Assembly (NCBI GenBank): GCA_016271365.2
Contig: CM057456.1
Span: 1,393,345,501 to 1,393,409,500 of the forward strand
Source of the DNA: Neoceratodus forsteri
Taxonomy: Eukaryota > Chordata > Ceratodontiformes > Ceratodontidae
DNA length: 64,000 bases
Direction: 5' to 3'
A program made the position numbers and the translations under genes. Below are positions 10,640 to 22,109 of the stretch, piece by piece. The notes beneath the pieces were generated by a model. That model saw only the letters and a list, made by a program, of their open reading frames with translations. It had not been told where the DNA came from and did no database searches. Numbering within the stretch: the first letter of the stretch is position 1; the number at the start of each line of letters is the position of its first letter.

Positions 10640-10960
10640 TGGGGTAACCCTCAGGTGGATCTGTTTGCCTCTAGGGAGAACACAAAGCTGAGGCTGTTCC
10701 ATGCCGGCCCCTCTCAGCAGGGCTCACTGCAGGGGGATGCTTTCTCGAGACTGTGGACCCCAGGCCTCTTCTATGCCTTCCCTCCACTTCCCTTGGTCCA
10801 CAAGGTGCTCCTCAAGGTCAGGATGGACAAGGCACAGGTGATCCTGGTAGCCCCAGACTGGCCTCTCCAGTTCTGGTATCCAGATCTCCTCAGCCTCAGC
10901 ATCAGGCTCCCGAGGCGTCTTCCAGCATGCCCGGACCTGCTCTACATCAATCAGGGGTAG
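10640..10960 (+). pseudogene. DIRS copy A methyltransferase-like domain
   Basis: VDLFASRENTKLRLF, GDAFSRLWTPG, FYAFPPLPLV and VILVAPDWPLQFWYPDLL follow each other in the order of Dam-type adenine methyltransferases of the phage/DIRS group. There the first block is DLFAS-like, FxNPPY is the catalytic motif IV, and a hydrophobic VxLLxP...WF block follows. YAFPP (10772-10786) would stand for motif IV, without the Asn/Asp. DIRS elements often carry this domain between RNase H and recombinase, as here. The assignment rests on position and short motifs, so the methyltransferase role is inferred. Confidence 0.65.
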
Positions 10961-10974
10961 GTACTCCACTCGGA

Positions 10975-11552
10975 CCTTCAATCCCTGCACCTGACAGCCT
11001 GGTTCCTGAGTGGCTAGAGTTCCAGACTTTGGGTCTCTCCAACAATGTATTCAGTGTAGTTGCGTCATCTAGGAAGGAGTCGACAAGGAAGTGCTATGCC
11101 TTCAAATGGAAAAGATTCTCCATTTGGTGTCAGGGCAAGGGCCTGGATCCTTTGTCCTGTCCGGTGGCTAGCATCCTCGACTACCTTTGGTCTCTCTCCA
11201 AATGAGGTCTTCGGTCTACAGCCATTAAGGTGCACCTGGCAGCCATCTCTGCTTACCGGGTGTGGGCCAGTCAGCAGACAGTGGCACAGGAGAAGGTGGT
11301 CTGGTGTTTCTTTAAAGGCCTTGACCACATTTCCCCTCCAGTGTGTGAACCACCACCTACGTGGGATCTACTGCTGGTACTGGCAAAGCTCATGGGCGAG
11401 CCATTTGAATCGATGCACAGGTGTGAGATGTCACACCTGTCATGGAATACCACCGTCTTGGTGGCTATCAAGTCAGCCAGAAAGACTGGGGAGCTACAGG
11501 CGCTTTCTGTCGAGTCTCCCTATCTGGTCTTCCACAGGGACAAGGTTGTCCT
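10975..11552 (+). pseudogene. DIRS copy A recombinase, first part
   Basis: The frame runs through SLVPEWLEFQTLGLSNNVF, SSRKESTRKCYAFKWKRFSI and LDYLWSLSK (core-binding domain), then KVHLAAISAYRVWASQQTV, FKGLDHISPPV and SARKTGELQALSVESPYLVF. One stop follows LSK at about 11205. The SARKTGEL block holds the first catalytic Arg. The gene is cut at VVL by the CR1 at 11553; in copy D the same place reads on without a break (DKVVLHPNLKFLPKV). Confidence 0.85.
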
Positions 11553-11966
11553 AGAAACATAGAATTTGACAGCAGATAAGGACCACTTGGCCCACCCAGT
11601 CTGCCCATTTCCCTACCTAATGGATAAGCTGCAGATCCTAGTTAACCAACAGCCTACTTCTTCCCACCCCCACCTCCACCCCCCTAGAATTGCCTTATGA
11701 CTGTCCCATACATTCTTGAATTCCACCACTGTTTTTGACTCCACAACCTCCTCCGGAAGGCCGTTTCATGTATCCACAACCCTCTCTGTGAAAAAATACT
11801 TCCTTACATTACCTCTGAGACGCCCCCCCTCTAGCTTCAAATTGTGCCCCATTGTTCTTGCACACATCTTTTTCTGAAAGATGCTACCCTCTTGGACATT
11901 GTTGATTCCCTTGAGGTACTTGAAAGTTTCTATCATGTCCCCCCTCTCCCTCCTTTCCTTGAGACT

Positions 11967-13135
11967 TTACATATTAAGCTCCTTAAGTCTCTCTTCATAC
12001 GTCTTCTGGTGCAGACCCTGCACCATTTTAGTTGCCCTCCTCTGGACTGCCTCCATCCTGTTTATGTCTTTGTGGAGATTGGGTCTCCAGAACTGCATGC
12101 AGTACTCCAGATGAGGTCTCACCAGCTGTCTGTACAGAGGGATAACAACTTCCTGTTTTCTACTGGTGAGGCCTCTCCCTATGCATCCCAGTATCCCTCC
12201 AGCCCTCCTTACTGCCCTCTCACATTGCTTTCCCACCTTTAGGTCATTTGATATGACTACCCCAGGTCCCTTTCCATTTTTGTTGTTGTTAGTATCTCAC
12301 CCCCCATTGTGTACTCTTCCCCTGGGTTTTTGTTTCCCAGGTATATTACCTTGCGCTTCTTAGCATTGCATCTAAGCTGCCATACATTTGACCATTCCTC
12401 CAACCTTGCCAAGTCCCTTTTCATCCTTTCCACCCCACCTTGTGTATCAACTCTGTTGCAGATCTTTGTGTCGTCTGCAAAGAGACATACTTTTCCTTCC
12501 AGTCCCTCTGCAGTGTCGCTTATAAAGACATTGAAGAGGACTGGTCCTAGTACTGAACCCTGTGGTACCCCACTAGTAACCCCCCTTTCTTCAGAGTGGA
12601 CTCTGTTTACTGTTACCCTCTGTGTCCTGTTCTCGCCAATTCTTTACCCAGGCTACCATCTTGGGACCCACTCCCAGGCTGGCTAACTTGTATATTAATC
12701 TTTTGTGTGGGACTGTGTCAAATGCCTTGCTAAAGTCTAGGTAGGCCATGTCCATAGCCCCTCCCTGATCTACTACTTTGGTCACCCAGTCAAAGAAATA
12801 TATTAGATTCATCTGACATGACCTTCCTGCTGTGAATCCATGCTGCCTTGGGTCCCGTGCCCCTCTGGCCTCTAGGTACTCAACAATTGTTTCCTTCAGA
12901 AGTGATTCCATCATTTTCACTATCACTGAGGTTAAACTAACAGGTCTGTAGTTTCCTGCTTCTGCCCTGCTCCCACTTTTGTGAAGTGGAATAACATCTG
13001 CCCTCCTCCAGTCCTCAGGTACCACCCATCCTCCCATGATTTGTTAAAGAGGGTTGTCAACGGTGTCACTAGTTCTACCCTTAGTTCTTTTAGAATTCTG
13101 GGATGAATCCCATCAGGTCCCATTGCTTTGTCCAC
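11967..13135 (-). pseudogene. CR1 reverse transcriptase, copy 2
   Basis: DKAMGPDGIHPRILKELR, NYRPVSLTSVIVKMMES, QHGFTAGRSCQMN and LDFSKAFDTVPHKRLIYKL mark the fingers and palm. FADD is intact at about 12470-12481. The C-terminal QFWRPNLHKDINRMEAVQRR matches copy 1. Frames change at about 12240-12310, 12590 and 13030. A one-base loss near 13030 (the GWVVPEDW region) shifts the start relative to the palm. Confidence 0.86.
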
Positions 13136-13474
13136 CTTCAGTTTTAAGAGTTCTTTTAGAACCCTTTCTTCTGTGAATGAGCTGGTATCAACTCCTGTAT
13201 CCAGAGTGTTTCTATTGCTTGGTTTAGGTACCTCCCCCTCTTCATTTGTGAATACTGAGCAAAAATATTTGTTTAGTATCTCTGCCTTTTCACAGTCACC
13301 CTCTACTCACCCCCCCCTCCTCCCCTTTATTAAGCCTCGCTATCCGTCCTTTGGTCTTCCTTCACTCCCTGATATACCTATAAAATGTTTTATCCCCCTT
13401 CTTTACTGAGTTGGCTATCTTTTCCTCGGTTTGGGCCTTTGCTGTTCTGACTGCCATCTCAGCTTCCTTTTGCT

Positions 13475-14548
13475 TTAACTGGCACAATTCTCTGTTCTGC
13501 TCCTTCTGTGATTCCTTGTACTTCCTGGATGCTTTCTTTTTCTCTCAAACCTTCCCTGCCACCTCCTTTGAGAACCATAGTGGTTTCTTACATCTTTTGT
13601 TTTGTTTATTTGCTTCACACAAAGGCTTGTTGCCTCTGTGATGGCAGTTTTGATTATTCCCCATTGTTCTTCCACCCCTCCTTCCTGCCCATTTGCTAGT
13701 GCATTCCTTAGGCACTCACCCATTTTGGCAAAGTGAGCCCTCCTAAAGTCCAGTACCTTTGCCTTTGTATGGCTTGACTCTACTGCTGTGTTTATCGTGA
13801 ACCATACTGTTCGATGGTCGCTAGTTCCCAGATGGCTACCCAGTTCTACATCTGTGATCCTCTCTCCATCTCCATTTGAGAGTACCAGGTCTAAGATTGC
13901 TCCCTCTCAAGTGGGTTCCAATACTAGTTGTCTAAGGCATGCCCCCTGTAGGACATCTAGAATAACCCCACTCTTAGAAGTGGCTGCTGCAACTGCACTC
14001 CAGTTAACATCTGGCATATTCAGATCCCCATCAGCAATATCTCCCCTTTTTCTGCCATTCTAAGGATACTTTATATCATTTCCTTGTCCATTTCCTCCCC
14101 CCGAGATGGGGGTCTGTATACAACCCCTGTGTGGATTGTGGTGCCATTGCCTTTTTGCCAGATTGACCCACAGTGCTTCCTCTCCTCCCTGTTTACCCTT
14201 TTGTTCTGTTGCTTTGATTCCTTCCCTTATGTAGAGAGCTACTCCTCCTCCTCTTTTACCCTCCCTGTCCCTCCTGTAGATAGTGTATCCTAGTATGTTT
14301 ACATCCCAGTCATAGTTCTGTGTGTACCATGTTTCTGTGGCTGCCACGATATCCAGATGTTCCTCCTCCATCAAGGCCACTAATTCAGGAAGCTTGTTAC
14401 CCAGACTATGGGCACTGGTACTCATTGCTCTCCATTTTCTGATGGCTTTACCTCTTGTAGCAACATCCCTGTCCTCATTGACTTTGCTTTCTCTATTTAC
14501 CCCTGTCCTGCTCCCCACAGACCTTTCTACCTTGGTTTTTTCCCTCAT
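13475..14548 (-). pseudogene. CR1 endonuclease and linker, copy 2
   Basis: The N-terminal part at 14060-14548 reads STSAHSLGNKLPELVALMEE, AATETWYTQNYDWDVNILG and GGGVALYIREGIKATEQKG, which is the AP-endonuclease start. The C-terminal piece (13475-13723) has MGECLRNALANGQEGGVEEQ and CVKQINKTK, the linker seen in copy 1. The active-site GDLN region near 14020-14040 is disrupted by a frame change. Nicking activity is lost. Confidence 0.83.
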
Positions 14549-14603
14549 TTAGTACCCTGTTTTGTAGGGGGAGGCTGGGAATTCCCTGCTGCTTATCAGT
14601 GCC

Positions 14604-15110
14604 TCCACCCCAACCCAATGTTCTTTCCGAAGGTTGTGTCGGAGTTTCACCTGAACCAGGTATTGACTCTGCTGGTGTATTACCCCAACTACACCTCAGA
14701 GTCTGAGTACAGGCTGCATACTTTGGACCTGAGATGAGCGCTCTCATATTATAAAGAGTGAACAGCTGAAGTTCGGGGAGAGGTTCGGTAGGTGTTTGTC
14801 ACCTACGTTGAAGTCGAACCTGGCAGACCTGCAGCAAAGCAGACAATTGAGAGATGGATTACATCCTGCATTGATCTCTGCTACCGGTTGGCAGGCAAGG
14901 AGCCTACCGTAGGGATAAGAACTCATTCCACCCACCATACTGCTGTATCGGTGGCTGCTTCTAGGGACGTCCCTATCCAGGATATCTGCAGGGCTGCTAC
15001 TTGGAAGTCAGCGAACACTTTCATTACCCACTACCACATCGACCTAGAGTCATGCCTAGATGCTGGTTTTGGGGCCTCAGTTCTCCAATCTCTGTTCCCT
15101 AAGTAGGGGG
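14604..15110 (+). pseudogene. DIRS copy A recombinase, catalytic C-terminus
   Basis: After the CR1 the frame gives FPKVVSEFHLNQVLTLLVYY, then HTLDLR, a stretch with stops, and IRTHSTHHTAVSVAASRDVP followed by ICRAATWKSANTFITHYHI. In the family the last part carries His-x-x-Arg and the nucleophile Tyr (HY). Here the Tyr is kept, but the Arg of HSTR reads His (CAC), a likely CpG mutation. The element ends with the right terminal repeat at 15155. Confidence 0.84.
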
Positions 15111-15154
15111 TGTCCACCTTGCCTCCCTCCTCCCAGAGAACTGCTAGGAGGCTG

Positions 15155-15227
15155 CCAACCAGTGTGGATAGAACAACATATCCACGATCCTAGAGACACA
15201 GGTTATTTACCTGTAATAGTAGATCTT
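15155..15227 (+). repeat. Right terminal inverted repeat of DIRS copy A
   Basis: It pairs with 6477-6549. It reads ACCAGTGTGGATAGAACAAC, then CTAGAGACACAGGTTATTTACC. The outer bases also serve as the start of the copy B region. Confidence 0.75.
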
Positions 15228-15355
15228 CCATGGAATGGTCTCTTGCAGTAGGTCATTACTTTTGGGAGTTTTCAGCAGCGGGCGCTGTGATACGGTAGCT
15301 GTTCTAGCAGTTTTGTACCAGGGACCGCCCACACATTACATCATCTTCCTGCTTC

Positions 15356-15364
15356 CTATATAAG
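15356..15364 (+). promoter_or_regulatory. TATA-like box of DIRS copy B leader
   Basis: CCTATATAAGTGTGGG lies about 200 bp upstream of the gag minisatellite, between inverted GGGACC/GGTCCC sequences. The position suits a DIRS left-end promoter. No start site can be read from sequence alone. Confidence 0.4.
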
Positions 15365-15591
15365 TGTGGGTGGTCCCTGGTATCCTCAGATCATTTTTCC
15401 GCCATCTTCAGCTCGCATAGCATCTAGAACAACTTCTGAAAACAGCAGTCATCGGCGAGAAAACAACATAGAAGATTCTACGAACAACCGGGGGATCATC
15501 CAACAAGAGCTCCCCATCTACAGATCTACATTTTTGGACACACATAGAGCAGGAGTATCCCTCCTCACCCTCTGTGTCTTTCTTCCTCATG

Positions 15592-16045
15592 AACGGCCAC
15601 CACACCGTTGACAATGCATCTATATCTTGACGGCTTATAACCGTCAACATCCTCATTGATGGCTACCACTGTCTATAGTGCATCTATATTCTCATTGACG
15701 GCTTATAACCGGCAACATTCTCATCCACGGCTACCACTGTCGATGATGCATCTATATTCTTCTCGACGGCTACCAACGTTGACGATGCATCTATATTCTC
15801 ATTGATGGCTTATAACCGTCATTATCCTCATTGACAGCTACCACCGTTGACGATGCATCTATATTTTCATTGACGGCCATTCCGTCAATGTCCTCATCAA
15901 CGGCTATCACTGTCGATGATGCATCTGTATTATCATTGACTGCCACCACTGTCAACGATGCATCTATATTCTCAGCGATGGCCATACCAGTCAATGATGC
16001 ATCCCTATCTCTCATCGATGGTGCATCATTATTCTGCCTACTCAT
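15592..16045 (+). repeat. Minisatellite in DIRS copy B gag region (~55-bp units)
   Basis: About eight imperfect units are built on GATGCATCTATATTCTCATT, followed by GACGGCTTATAACCGTC or GGCTACCACTGTCGA. Most units contain a small inverted repeat (TTGACGGC...CCGTCAA), so each could form a hairpin. Part of the array is open on both strands; the plus strand gives repeated TVDDAS and VNDAS. Related units (CATTGACGGCCACC, CCGTCAACGA) continue at about 16180-16220. Confidence 0.8.
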
Positions 16046-16439
16046 TGACTGGATGTTTTTCACTCCCTCGTTAACACTGCTTCCAGCACTATAAAAAGGC
16101 AATACATAAATAACCCTTTCTGGGTTCCATTAGAGTCACAGAGCGGGAGAAATCCTCTTCAACCTCTGTACTTCACGCCTCATTGACGGCCACCGCTCCA
16201 GGTGTCCCTCCGTCAACGACACACATATTCATTCTTAGTAAATGGGGCATCATAAAAAAACAATGGCTTATGCCATGTTTCTACCCCTACACTCTCTTAG
16301 GTGAACAGTCACAGGGGTCAGGCGGACAGAGATCGGGACCCTGGGACCCTGGATTTCACAGACACCCGGGATAAGACCTGCTCAGGCTACACATCCACTC
16401 CCCTCCATTAACCCCCCCTTGAGTTTCAAACACTCTCCC

Positions 16440-17215
16440 CCCCCCCCAGAAGGACCTGGATGTCTCCATTGTAGTACGGCACATCTTGCATGCCATATGG
16501 CACTCCCTGCCCTCCGATCCAAGGGGGCTGGGTGACCCTCCACGATCTCCTCCTCTTCCACCTTAGAATTTTCATGATGATCAGGATCCATTCCCACCCT
16601 GGTTACTTCCTCCTTAGGTGGAAGACTATTTTTCAGATAAACAAGAGCTCCCGGTTAACTTCACCAGTGACCTTGAACACGATTTCCTGGAGCTGGAAAT
16701 TCTTCCACAGTTTCCCTTTTTCGGAAATCTCTTCTTTGGATATGGGCCTGCCTAGAATCTGCAGCACCCCCTCCTGATGACCCTTCATTCCACGAAATGA
16801 TGATATAAATATAAATATAAAAAGTCATGGGATTCTCTACCACAAAAACATGACAAAGTAAGGATAAGGCAAAATACCTCGATCTGCCAGAGGAGCCTAT
16901 TTTGGTGGTTTCTCCACTAATTACAAACTTACCAGAATGCCATGCTGGCTGCCTAACAGCACGTCAGCCTTCCGCTATCTCAGCTGTTCCACATAAGGTG
17001 GATCATATTTATCCTGCTCCTCCAGTTCCTCCCTTCCTTGGAAGCTTTCCTGGAAGTGGACTCTGTCCTGCCACTCATGATCACGTGAGCTCCCTACCAC
17101 CTGATAAAGAATCCCGAAGGCTTGGCTTTCTGGAGACACTAGTCTTTTTGTCCAATACCATGAATATCAGAATTCCAAATCATATGGGTCATCCGATTAA
17201 ATAACACCATACCCT
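16440..17215 (+). pseudogene. DIRS copy B gag
   Basis: One frame gives an acidic stretch near 16560-16600 (HDDQDPFPPW), then DLEHDFLELEILPQFPF near 16665-16720. The core block PPDKESRRLGFLETLVFLSN (about 17100-17160) is followed by MNIRIPNHMG. The core block parallels LPDKQSKKL in copy A. Stops occur throughout. Confidence 0.6.
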
Positions 17216-17719
17216 TTGGTCATCTGCCATTGAGTTTATCAATCACCTCCCTCCTTCACCAGAACAGGGAGTGCTTACTGGCTACTAGGTCAACTAGTAA
17301 TGCTAATTCCCATCACCTACCCAGGTCGGGATATGATGCCGTTGGTACCTCGGCCCAACTGTCAGCTATTGGCCTTTCTGTGCGACGCCATACCCGACTT
17401 ACGCCTGATGTGTAACATAAAATAGCTAAGGCCCCCTTTTTAATGGGTCCCAGTTCTTCGGGCCAGGTATTCAAACTTTACTGGATAATTTACAGGCATC
17501 AGGCAGAGCTCTACATACAGTTCATGGCATGTACCATACTCTGCATACACTCTACCGTACTTGACACCCTGCCTACTCTGAAAGAGGTGGAAAACACAGA
17601 GATACCAATTCTGGCAGCTGTAGAGGTTGTACTCAACCCACATGGGCAACACCTCAGCTGCCCTTGCCTCTCGCCCCCACCCTCCTGTGGGGGCTGGGCA
17701 GCCCGACACCTAGTGACCC

Positions 17720-18560
17720 TCTAGGGTTTTTCTTTTTCCCACCCCTCCTCGACCCAGCCTTGGAGGCCATGGGCAGTTGTTTTTTACCCTCCATTTATAG
17801 GCTGGGCACACGGTCACTTCAGACAAATGGGTACTCCGGATTATACAGAGGGGTCATACTCTGGAATTTATCTCCAGTCCCCCCCTCGTCTTCACCGTCA
17901 TATTCATTATAATCATCAGATCATATATCTATCCTTTCAGAGGATTTGAGGGCTCTACTTGTGATGCATTCCGTTTCTCCAGTACCACCCTCACATGGGA
18001 TTCTCCTCCCACTTCTTTTAGGTACCTAAACAAACTAGACTCCTCGGTCCGATACAGTATCTCAGAAAACTGAACCTTTCTATCCAGTACAAATAGTTTC
18101 ACATGATAACCTTGACTTCCATCATGCCAATACTGAAACAGAAAGATTGACTTTGTGCCCTAGATATGAAGGGTGCCTACCTGCACTCATCCTGCTCATC
18201 GCAGGTTTCTTTATCTCTACCTGCTAGGTTAACACTGTCAGTTTCAAGCACTCTGGTTTGACCTCTCCTCAGCCCTGAGTGTGCTTACCAAATACCTAGA
18301 AGTAGTTGTAACAATTTTAAGAGGGAATGGGCACTTTATCTTCCCATGTCTAGATAGCTAGCCTATCAAAGCAGAACAGCTTTGCTTTCTTACATAGAGG
18401 CTACCCTGCAAATATTTTCACACTCTAGGGATCACAGTCAACTGCCCACAATGCAAGCTGACCGACTCGGTCTCCAATACATTGGAGCCATCCTAGATAC
18501 AGTCTCAGCCAGAACTTACTGTCCAGCCAACCAGCATGCCACACCCTTGTCTCTGGCATC
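17720..18560 (+). pseudogene. DIRS copy B reverse transcriptase
   Basis: Recognisable pieces are ALEAMGSCFLPSIYRLGTRS with WNLSPVPPSS (entry region), LCALDMKGAYLHSSCSS (motif A, about 18155-18200) and, near 18340, a YLDD position reading CLDS followed by a stop. LQYIGAILDT (about 18474) matches the FIGAEL block. The order and spacing fit a DIRS RT. Many stops and small deletions make it non-functional. Confidence 0.68.
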
Positions 18561-19075
18561 ATGCATACAGACTTGGAAAGTAGTCACAGTTAGACAACTG
18601 CTATAACTTCTGGGTCACATGCTCAGTGCCGTCCCTACGCTAGCACTCGCCAGTCTTCATATGAGACCTCTTCAGTGAATCCTCCAGAATCTGTGGTCTC
18701 AAAGAACAAGAAAAAGTCACTCCCTTTCTACCGTCAGCTCTACCTTGATGGTCAGTCGAAACCAATTTATGAACAAGGAATGCCTTTTCGGTCCCTCCTG
18801 CCCATGCAGATGTTCACCACGGTTGCTTCCCTGACAGGGGGGAAGCGCACCCCTGGTTCCTTATTGGACACGGAGCACATGGACCACTTCTCTCCCTCAG
18901 CCTCACATCAAGTACTTAGTGCTGAGGGCATTCTGCTGAGCCCTTCTGGCATTCCAACCTCTTTTGACTCTAGACCGTTGCTGATCCAATCAGACAACAC
19001 TGCAGTGGTGTTCTACCTCAACAATCAAGAAGGAGCTCCACTCTTCAACCTCTTGACTAAACATTAAAGAACCCT
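18560..19075 (+). pseudogene. DIRS copy B RNase H
   Basis: LLIQSDNTAVVFYLNNQEGA at about 18980-19035 matches the third RNase H acid region of copy A (MDNTTTMYYLNKQGG). Upstream, LLGHMLSAVPTLALASLHMR corresponds to the RT-RNase H connection. The first catalytic TDAS block is not readable. Confidence 0.6.
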
Positions 19076-19189
19076 GTTACCTCCCTACCTGAAGGCTCTA
19101 CACCTTCACACTGGGCCCCTGCGGACACTTTCATAACTAGTCTACCAGTGTCCTCTCTTGTTGCCTATATTCTCCTGGCCTCCTGTTAG

Positions 19190-19420
19190 TCGTATATGGT
19201 ATATGTTGTCCACACGAACCCACCCGACCTCTCCAGCTTCGACGCTCAACCAGTGCTTCCAGCAGGCAAGATCTGGTGTCAAGGGGTGGAGCCGAGGCTT
19301 ATACCACCCGGGTGGGTGGGAGGAGCCAGGTTTTGGACCATCCGGCAAGATTTAAAGGAAAGGGACATGCCAACCAGTGTGGATAAACAACATATACCAC
19401 TCCTAGAACTACTGTTACAG
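19190..19420 (-). mobile_element. Short ITR-bounded unit U2 (mini-DIRS)
   Basis: The left end GGTATATGTTGTCCACAC and right end GTGTGGATAAACAACATATACC are inverted. The right flank continues CACTCCTAGAACTACTG, then TTACAGGTGAGTAACCT. The inside is the reverse complement of the copy A leader (complement of CTGGCTCCTCCCACCCACCC and the TATAAGCC box). There is no coding sequence. The unit at 48905-49150 has the same structure and ends. Confidence 0.7.
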
Positions 19421-19439
19421 GTGAGTAACCTATTTTTAT

Positions 19440-20466
19440 TGTTATAAATACCTGGATACTTCTGCATAGTCACACTAGTGCAGTCTTTTGAGTATGCGTG
19501 AAGTCTTCAGAAAATCCATTGGCTAGAACTTCAGCTCCTCCCTTTCTTTTCTTGCTCTCACTTCTCCATGATCCAGATCTTTTTTTCCGATGGAAAGGTG
19601 AAGCCACACCTTGATAGTTCCTACCTTTGGTGATTTTCGTCTGGTTTATCTCACTCTTTTAGAGCCATTATATTGTTCCAATGTTTGTTGCCACAGCATT
19701 CAGTTTGAGATTTTTTGTAATTGCTCTGGTGATCTTGACTGAGCTCCAGGCATTTTCCAAGGATCCTTCAGCTTGGATCATGCACCGGTGATGGCTTCCT
19801 ATCCTGACTTAAAGTGCTATGTGCACTACAACTTTAAGATGTCTATGCCAGATCCCCATAATGTCTTGTATGATGTGAAGAAATGATGTGAAGAACTGTG
19901 TGCAGTGTTAGCCCATGTTAGCTGATACCTGCACTCGCAGCTTGCACTGTCTGTCCAGACCATCAGAGAAGACAGTTAAGTCTTATGTGGCTCGACCAAG
20001 GGTAGAAGTGTCTCTTCTGTGCCTGCTTCGGTGTCCCTGAAACATTGGTTGCCCCAATCTGTGGCATCCAGCTGAGAGTCCATGAATGTCAACACCACTT
20101 ACTCTCCCTTCAGGTGTTTGAGGAAAAGGGGCGCCCCCAAACCTGGGAGGGGAGAACACAAATAGTAAAAAACATTTAGAAGTGAGCAGCAACAGAGGGA
20201 TGGTTGGAGACAATTGAATCATTAACCATGAGGAGCAAGGGAGTGGACTGGGCTGGAGGATCAAGAAAGGGATTGACTCACCTTCCAGTATTTTGCCAGA
20301 GAGTAAGATTGTTCTGGATGTTGGTCTTAAAATAGATGGATTTGGTGGTGTGTATGGCCTTTCTGCAAGTATTTCAAGAGAGGAGGTCAGACAGGGTCTG
20401 GGTTAATTTGTACCAGGCCCAAGCTTCATCACAGAACATGCTCATTATCTTATGTCTTGAGGCTTC
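19440..20466 (+). repeat. Degenerate DIRS leader/gag-like sequence, otherwise unassigned
   Basis: Near 19820-19900 a frame gives HYNFKMSMPDPHNVLYDV, which resembles the gag cysteine motif region of copies A and D (CGQKMSRTDPHATC) with the cysteines lost. The rest has no recognisable protein and may be the remains of a DIRS 5' part. Confidence 0.4.
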
Positions 20467-20779
20467 TTATGTTTCTACCAACCTCTATTCAGTTCACTAT
20501 CCACACTGAGGCAGTTAAGCTGGGCTCTGCACAGTCACAGGATGTCTTCAAGTTTGGCTCCTCCCACCACCTGTGGTATCATCCTCTGGTTCCACCCCTT
20601 ACAACATTACATCTTCTTGTCCACTGGAAGGGACATCACTCCTACTTCACAGCTCCTGCAGTATGTGAGGAATCTAGTTTTCAAGCACTAAAACGCTGTT
20701 GATGACATCAAATTTTCTTTTGTTTTTTTTACCTGTTGCATGCACCTCATCTTTCTGTTACCACTCCACTGACAAAAAT

Positions 20780-21990
20780 TAGATGGAATGCAAAAAGCCA
20801 GGGATTAAATGTTGTGTTGGGTGTAGGCAGAAAATGTCTGCAGCTGCTAGCCAGAACACATTTCTGTACCGCTTGGGAGTTGACCATGATGTTGGATGGT
20901 GGCCATGCTTTCATCCTTCATCATTTGACATAAGGTGTGCTTCCTCTGAGGTAGGCCTCAGAAATGTAGACTGGCCTCCATGGCCACGGGGCTGATGGCC
21001 CAGTTAGCAGGCAAGGAGAGAAAGAGAGGGGCAGTGGTTGCAAGGCCCTCGTTGGCCCTGGCCTTGTTCCCAATGGAGCAGGCCATGGGAACGCCTTTTT
21101 CAGATTGCCCAAAATTCACAGAAATGTACTTGGGTATGCAAATATTTGCTCAGTGCCACCTTATCGAAAAAAGTATAAAAAAATGGCATCACCTTCAGTC
21201 ACGGGAGTAGAAATGTTGCCACTCCTCCCGATTATTTGACTTACCCAACTGGTCAACTTCCATTGAGCATCCACCAGTCGAGGGGTCAGTTGACACTTCA
21301 GCTGTACCCCCAATAGATCAGTCAACGTCAACTCCCATCGAATCTCCAGTCAGAGATCTGGTTGAGATTGTCCTCAAACTGATGGACCAGGAGTTGGAGG
21401 TGAACAAGGCTTCATCCCTCTCTAAGACCATGGTACTGCCTGGGTCCTCCCCAGCTGGGGAGGTGGGACAGAATGTGAACCTCATTGACCTGGCCCAAGT
21501 GCAGCCTCCACTAGTGGTCCATCCTCAGGCACAGAACATGGTGCCCCCCATCGTGGACAGGTTGCCACAGTAGGTGTTCTGTATGGTGCCCCCGCCAGCA
21601 CAACCACCCCCTTTGTCAACCTCGGGGAGGTCATTGGTTGAAGTACTGGTCAAGGTCTCAATCTCACTCCATTTGACACCATCACCATAAGCACTCTTCG
21701 AGCCTGTTGGACAAGTGTTGAAGGCATCAGCTATGCAGGAGGTATGAGGACTTCTGTGACACCAGTGGGTCCTGTTGGGCCAGGGGCATAATGCCATGGG
21801 CCCATGCTCCAGGCCACCTCAACCCCCTCTACTCTTGGCTGCCTTGGCCATCACAGCTGTGGGTCTGTGTCCGGTGGTCCCTAATTCTCAGCCGATTCTA
21901 ATTGACTCTGCCTCTTCCTTTTACAGTGGTCATGTTGGACAAGTAAGTGCTGGAAGTAGTAGGTTTGGGTCTGTTTCTGGAGTTTGAGAC
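20780..21990 (+). pseudogene. DIRS copy C gag
   Basis: It starts with a degenerate cysteine motif, CVGCRQKMSAAASQNTF, then LGVDHDVG, matching CPCGQKMSRTDPHATC of copy A. A Pro-rich middle follows. Short open stretches at 21382-21573 and 21775-21987 show no known domain. The gag core block (LPDK) is not visible, so a deletion before RT is likely. Confidence 0.6.
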
Positions 21991-22109
21991 TCTGCCTTCA
22001 TACTGACCCGAGCTCCGAAGGAGAACCTGGTGCCTGAAGGCATGGTAGCTGCTTTGCAGAGCATTATCACTTGGTTTCTAGAGGGCAGAGGGCATTATTG
22101 CTCAGCTTC

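Larger units (their letters stand above)
11553..14603 (-). mobile_element. CR1-clade LINE, family 1, copy 2
   Basis: A minus-strand element with the same 3' end as copy 1 (AGAAACATAGAATTTGACAG). It is 5'-truncated near 14603 and so lacks the esterase ORF1. It splits the copy A recombinase between DKVVL and the block corresponding to HPNLKFLPKV. Because copy D has the empty site, the insertion point is clear and the DIRS copy is the older of the two. Confidence 0.9.
6477..15227 (+). mobile_element. DIRS-type retrotransposon copy A
   Basis: A DIRS element has terminal inverted repeats and moves with a tyrosine recombinase rather than an integrase. Here about 72 bp at 6477-6549 is repeated in inverse at 15155-15227; the most conserved part reads GGATATGTTATTCTATCCAC on the left. 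Between them, on the plus strand, are gag, RT, RNase H, a methyltransferase-like block and a recombinase. Without the 3-kb CR1 inside the recombinase, the element is about 5.7 kb, a normal DIRS length. Copy D (41246-47053) is a close relative and supplies the uninterrupted arrangement. Frame breaks in most genes show the copy is inactive. Confidence 0.88.
15228..19140 (+). mobile_element. DIRS-type retrotransposon copy B (decayed, different lineage)
   Basis: Order on the plus strand: leader with a TATA-like box, gag with a minisatellite, gag core, RT, RNase H. No recombinase is readable before 19140. The leader differs from those of A, C and D, so this is another DIRS lineage. Nearly every domain contains stops. 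Confidence 0.72.

Noticed and set aside
15592..16045. CRISPR-like array
   Set aside because: Units are imperfect, with no unique spacers of constant size, and the context is a vertebrate retrotransposon.
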